Shown piece by piece: positions 60,801-64,000 of a stretch of 64,000 bases of DNA. The DNA lies in assembly GCF_035918095.1 (NCBI RefSeq), contig NZ_CP109137.1, positions 806,001 to 870,000 on the forward strand. The letters are read 5' to 3'. The notes beneath the pieces were generated by a model. The model saw only the letters and a list, made by a program, of their open reading frames with translations, was not told the DNA's origin and made no database searches. The DNA is from Streptomyces sp. NBC_01750. GTDB lineage: Bacteria; Actinomycetota; Actinomycetes; Streptomycetales; Streptomycetaceae. The position numbers and the translations under genes were made by a program. Positions within the stretch are counted from its first letter, which is position 1. Every line of letters starts with the position of its first letter.

Positions 60801-63800
60801 GCCCCCAAGATCAGGCTCGAGGGCGAGAGCGACCCGAAGCGCACGGACGACCAGGCCAAGGCGCTCAAGGAGAAGCAGTCCGACATCCAGAGCACAGGTC
60901 GTGAGGACGCGGCCAAGCCGATGGGCGAGGACCAGATCTTCCCCGACGCGCCCCAGGAGCAGTTGGTCGGCAAGGCCACGGGTCGCGCCGGCGGGAAGGG
61001 CGGCGAACTGACCGCCTCGGCCGCGCCCGGGCCCGGCGTCGGCGCGGTCGCCAAGCAGGAACGCGGCTCGGAGATCCAGGGGGCTGCAGGCCAGGCCCAG
61101 GGCGACCTGGTCGCCGAGGAGAAGGAACAGCAGCAGGGCGAGCAGCAGGCCAAGCAGGAAAAGCAGACCGAGATCGACCGCGAGGTCACCCAGAACGCGG
61201 AGAAGCAGACAGCCGAGCGCGGCCGTGCGGCCGAGGATGCTCAGCGCGAACGCGAGAGCTGGCGCGATGAGCAGGACCAGAAGATCGAGGACGCGGACAA
61301 GAAGTCCGAGAAGGAACACGCCGACAAGAACAAGGAAATCGTCAAGGCCCGCGACGACAAGGACAAGGAGGTCAGCGACCGGAAGGACAAGGACAACGCG
61401 CAGATCGACACCGAGCGCGAGAACGCGGAGAAGGAGGCCGAGAAGAAAAAGGAGGAGGAAAAGCCCTCCGGGGGCTTCTTCGGCTGGGTCGCCGACAAGG
61501 TGAAGAGCGCCTTCAACGCGATCCTCGACGCGGTCACCAAGGTCTTCGACGCGGCACGCAAGGCCGTGAACGGCATCATCGACACGTTCAAGGAGTGGGC
61601 CAACAAGGCCATCGACTTCGTACGTGACCTCGCCATCAAGGCGATCAACGTACTGGCGGACGCACTGATCGCGATCGGGGATGTGCTGCTCGCGGCCTTC
61701 CCGGAGCTGCGGGACAAGTTCCGCAAGGCGATCGAGGGATTGCGCGACAAGGCGATCGCGGCGGTCAACGCGCTGGCGGACGGCCTGAAGAAGGCGGTCA
61801 ACGCCCTGCTCGACGCCCTGGCGGCAGGCCTGAACGCGTTGCTTGATGTCCTTGAGGCGGGCATCAAGGCCGTCATCAAGATCTACCAGGCGGTGATCCT
61901 CGGCGCGATCAAGTTCGCCCAGGCGGCGATCGAGGCGCTGGGCAAGTTCGCTGCGCTGGTGGCGGACATCGCCCCGGACCCGGGCGGCTGGATCAGCAAG
62001 GCGGGCAGCTCGGCGAAGGCCGGCATCACCGATCACCTCTGGGGCGCCATCAAGACGGGTGTGAAGCGGTGGTTCGACACCAAGGTCGAAGGCATCCTCG
62101 GCCTGGGCAAGGCCGTGATCAACGTCCTGGTGAAGGGCTGCGTCTCGATCAAGCAGATCGGCAAGATGGCGTGGGACGCGATCATCGCGTCGCTGCCGAT
62201 GATGATCGCGTCGATCGTGATCGAGAAGGTCGTCTCGATGATCGTCCCCGCGGCGGGCGCGATTCTGACCATCGTCCAGGGTCTGATGGCGGCCTGGCAG
62301 AGCATCAGCTCGATCCTCTCGGCCTTCAGCAAGTTCTGGGCCTACTTGAAGGCGGTCAAGGCGGGACCGGCGGCCTGCCTGTTCGCGGAGGCGGTCGCGG
62401 CGGGGATCGTGGCGCTGCTGGACTTCATCGCCAACTTCCTGATGATCCGCCTGTCTTCGGCAACGAAGGGCGTCGGCAAGCGCCTCAAGGTCATGGCCGA
62501 GAAGATCATGAAGGGCCTGAAGAAGACGGGCAAGGGCGCGAAGCAGGCGGCGGGCGACGCGGTGAACAAGGCGCGGGGCGCGGTGCGCAACGCGGTGGAG
62601 TCCTTGAGGAAGCCGGCGGGACCGTCGAAGCCGAAGGGGCCGCGGGTCCCGAAGAACCGGTCCGCGTCGACGGACCGGGGTCCGGGCCGCGGCCCACAGG
62701 CCGCGAACCACGACAGGCCGACGAGTAAGGCACCGGACAAGGTGCGGGAGCGGCGCCGGGAGGAGTCCGAGGACAGGCTGCACAAGGACAAGGAGTCGAC
62801 GAAGGCTCAGCAGGAACGCGGACCCGACTCCACCGCCGACGACCGCACACCAGACCGGAAGCCGGACCTGACGAAGGACAAGGCGCCCGACACGCCGAAG
62901 AAGAAGAAAGAGACCGAGGCCCCAAAGCGCACAAAGCCACGCGAGCCGAAGTCGCCACTGGGCAAGGCCCTCCAGAAGATCAAGGGAAAAGTCAAGTCAG
63001 CACTGAAGAAGGTACGCAATGCCGGCAAGGCGCTCGGCAAGAAACTTCGGAAGTCCAAGCTCGGCAAGGCGCTCAAGAACAGCGCCAAGAAGGTGCGAGA
63101 CTTCTTCAATAAGAAGCGCGACCGCATGCGCGACGACAAGAGGAACCGGACGGACAGGAGAAACCAGCGGCGCGACAGTCGCAAGAAGAAGGAGAAGTCC
63201 CAACAGGCCAAGCACGACCGGCTGGACAAAATTCTCCCTCGACTTCATCGCATCCTCAAAAGCCGACTGGAGCCAGGCATCCCACAGCTGGCGCACCGAG
63301 TGCTTCTCGCTGCCCTGCGCACCTGGTACCGGCTGACCAGTCTGACAAAGGAAGACAGCCCGGAGTTCAGGGTGCGCGCGACTCTCAATCCTGGACGCAC
63401 AGTCATCGCCGGAATATCAGAGAACCTGCGCGACTACTTGAAGCGTCAGCAGCTGCCGCGTCCCGTGGTACTGCCTCTACCTCGGAATGGGACCCCGCCG
63501 GGGGTCCGGCCGGGGTCGGAGACCAACGCAAAGTATATCAACCCTGTGTACGCGGACGAGCACGGACGGGAGCCGAGCGGGCAGAGCACGGAGGGCTTCG
63601 ACTACCTGGAGTTGCACAAGTTCAACAAGAATCCCCCACCGCAGTGGGACCGTATGCACCTCATACCCCGCGAAGTGGGCGGAGCGGCGAAAACAACCAA
63701 CTTCGTGCCGGCCAGAAACGAGGACAACAAAGCGTTCTACAACAGCATCGAGAAGTACGCGGGTCAGACATTCGGCAGCAAGTCCAGTACCAATCCGCCG

Positions 63801-64000
63801 TCGCCGGGTTGGTACAAGGCATCCCTGACACGCTACTCAGGCACAGCCAGGAAGTACCCGACGGGGAAGTACCCGGAAGGCTTCCCGAAACGACTGGAAG
63901 CCCAGTGGGGCCTGTACGCGAGGAATGGCCGCGGGTCCGGACTCAACCACACGGACTGGAGGCAGTTGCCCGCCCGAATGACAGCCGCGATCGACTTTGC
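57825..64000 (+). CDS. Giant eCIS-associated DUF4157 protein with helical region and nuclease-like C-terminus (3' truncated by window)
   Basis: The frame is open from the ATG at 57825 to the window edge, giving at least 2058 residues. An N-terminal DUF4157-like domain (about 40-150) has SVRRELEEQLGHDFSRVRLHT and the HExxH motif HELLH at 107-111, characteristic of eCIS-associated metalloprotease-like cores. Residues about 280-1210 are charged low complexity (Glu, Gln, Lys, Ala, Pro). Residues about 1216-1546 form amphipathic to hydrophobic helices (KSAFNAILDAVTKVFDAARK; MMIASIVIEKVVSMIVPAAG). A basic region is followed by a C-terminal globular segment with RMHLIPREVGG (H1945) and TNFVPARNEDNKAFYN, similar to non-specific DNA/RNA endonuclease toxins. 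It is translationally coupled to the preceding gene. A cargo or tip toxin role is inferred. Confidence 0.85.
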   Translation, partial: MSTSHAQDAQAAQAERRRKRKERAKSRTPEPKNIVSGAGQPLDLSVRRELEEQLGHDFSRVRLHTDRDAGTLTELLGADAVAVGQDIFFREGTYRPGTADGQRLLAHELLHTVQNPEGLGALRAGRDLGAVSLPQQAMEREAESAAQALVRDEEQGAPEVEPDQSTPGWLRYATVDADRSRREQLDPATVVDRLANGVLRSLRGDPADLSGRVRLQLARMSPRLQDSVLDRLEVRLLSSEYDRLLDLAEESEAKPVDLQPAQVPEPETDLFELLGVERAQWKRKEEGEQESKDRQAEDAGEEQKDAKARDEKRGGDRSRAQSDAAAEKEEAARRTEQEDERAQSRQQAAQEQQQEEQKQGQDRLRVDEAADERAQGQADGTEQAKEERKEQRDREEQDPEQANAPGADKRKRKDDAKKPADGSRQENLDPKAKGQPGPVRPEKVDERAEQRDSALSEHGLHEKDEDEGEPREEEKPLGLEAGADREIGSDEGDRAKGGGAAEPELKPEDYLPDTDLDVSSVPTADNPTATVPTFPTPPPTKAEQVQEQRENDAEEEEDEDAPEAEAKPPGAEMGPVEGEAPQPEGGPAAEAGDRSEKDLQPEKPVDQEVGPDPETEGRQEPEPEAEKQDPEQQQDTAERDSGSGDGEQQPDAKSAEDQQEERKEQAEQDARPRPGAAGSPAGAPDMGAAAGTAAAATPPAGAHTERTSLEDRRPSPAARRVADSAKGDHEASAPKSAVPKESGPGAAPSGVVGSSSTAGPSPATGPGGAPSAAQAAVGPAAEQAESPGKFGAPAPEGTKAQPEASLEKDGGGCAPPEPAAEKEEGGGSCGGGGGAAPEEKQEEPPDVSGQDPKAAIGTVSKLAPDQAAAAMPGVDAAADKKIGEEQQRLDANPPKRERPSGAPRTRSAPPEAAAPAARVTGKVEKLGPEDRVEKQKAKGSEKAEGAKPTDNTPPPPAPVADKLTAEEAKNVDAAADAVPTVDPELRNKTVGPAPKIRLEGESDPKRTDDQAKALKEKQSDIQSTGREDAAKPMGEDQIFPDAPQEQLVGKATGRAGGKGGELTASAAPGPGVGAVAKQERGSEIQGAAGQAQGDLVAEEKEQQQGEQQAKQEKQTEIDREVTQNAEKQTAERGRAAEDAQRERESWRDEQDQKIEDADKKSEKEHADKNKEIVKARDDKDKEVSDRKDKDNAQIDTERENAEKEAEKKKEEEKPSGGFFGWVADKVKSAFNAILDAVTKVFDAARKAVNGIIDTFKEWANKAIDFVRDLAIKAINVLADALIAIGDVLLAAFPELRDKFRKAIEGLRDKAIAAVNALADGLKKAVNALLDALAAGLNALLDVLEAGIKAVIKIYQAVILGAIKFAQAAIEALGKFAALVADIAPDPGGWISKAGSSAKAGITDHLWGAIKTGVKRWFDTKVEGILGLGKAVINVLVKGCVSIKQIGKMAWDAIIASLPMMIASIVIEKVVSMIVPAAGAILTIVQGLMAAWQSISSILSAFSKFWAYLKAVKAGPAACLFAEAVAAGIVALLDFIANFLMIRLSSATKGVGKRLKVMAEKIMKGLKKTGKGAKQAAGDAVNKARGAVRNAVESLRKPAGPSKPKGPRVPKNRSASTDRGPGRGPQAANHDRPTSKAPDKVRERRREESEDRLHKDKESTKAQQERGPDSTADDRTPDRKPDLTKDKAPDTPKKKKETEAPKRTKPREPKSPLGKALQKIKGKVKSALKKVRNAGKALGKKLRKSKLGKALKNSAKKVRDFFNKKRDRMRDDKRNRTDRRNQRRDSRKKKEKSQQAKHDRLDKILPRLHRILKSRLEPGIPQLAHRVLLAALRTWYRLTSLTKEDSPEFRVRATLNPGRTVIAGISENLRDYLKRQQLPRPVVLPLPRNGTPPGVRPGSETNAKYINPVYADEHGREPSGQSTEGFDYLELHKFNKNPPPQWDRMHLIPREVGGAAKTTNFVPARNEDNKAFYNSIEKYAGQTFGSKSSTNPPSPGWYKASLTRYSGTARKYPTGKYPEGFPKRLEAQWGLYARNGRGSGLNHTDWRQLPARMTAAIDF

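Noticed and set aside
60237..62783. Large minus-strand open frame opposite the giant effector gene
   Set aside because: It is Leu/Arg-rich low complexity caused by the repetitive Lys/Glu/Ala codons of the sense gene; there is no ribosome site.

Overview
The window is about 72% G+C, with strong third-position G+C bias, GGAGG-type ribosome sites, frequent GTG starts, a DasR operator, sortase-processed surface proteins and SpoIIE/anti-sigma regulatory modules. Together these point to a Streptomyces (or very close actinomycete) chromosome. No tRNA, rRNA, CRISPR array, integrase or replication origin was seen.

Layout. 1-1.8 kb: the end of a PucR-type regulator, then two broken transposases (IS630-like on +, IS701-like on -) that abut each other. 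1.8-6.4 kb: acyl-CoA dehydrogenase, serine hydrolase, 3-hydroxyisobutyryl-CoA hydrolase and an ATP-grasp protein. 6.5-12.3 kb: a SpoIIE-type phosphatase with a TTG start and a large secreted NAGPA/metallophosphoesterase fusion. 12.6-18.6 kb: an alkanesulfonate-type uptake and desulfonation operon (FMN reductase, ABC transporter, LLM monooxygenase, TauD dioxygenase), preceded by a short, apparently leaderless leader peptide. 18.6-23.3 kb: an LAETG surface protein, a cation efflux protein, small membrane proteins, a region-4-only sigma fragment and a type II NADH dehydrogenase. 23.4-32.2 kb: a dense signalling block with two-domain and multi-domain regulators (ANTAR, SpoIIE, HAMP-array hybrid histidine kinase, three HATPase anti-sigma-like proteins, a STAS antagonist). 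This has the look of a partner-switching network, and SigB-like promoter motifs occur here. 32.4-41.1 kb: a VOC protein, a Tat-exported phospholipase C, a lone cyclic-nucleotide-binding protein, a PTS-dependent dihydroxyacetone kinase operon (dhaKLM), and a repeat-rich surface protein followed by a class F sortase. 41.2-49.9 kb: an AfsR/SARP-like regulator, an alpha/beta hydrolase, nagB with a DasR box, a flavohemoprotein and an APC permease.

50.4 kb to the end: the start of an extracellular contractile injection system (eCIS, phage-tail-like) operon. It encodes sheath, tube, a gp28-like baseplate chaperone, a disordered protein, a DUF4255 cap-type protein, an AAA+ ATPase and a small protein. 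The last gene encodes a protein of more than 2050 residues that is open to the window edge. That protein joins an HExxH-bearing DUF4157-like domain, a long charged low-complexity region, an amphipathic/hydrophobic helical region and a C-terminal nuclease-like segment. It is the best candidate in the window for an undescribed effector. Spike, baseplate and tape-measure genes are not in view and presumably lie downstream.

All calls rest on reading the sequence and recalled family features. No database search was possible.
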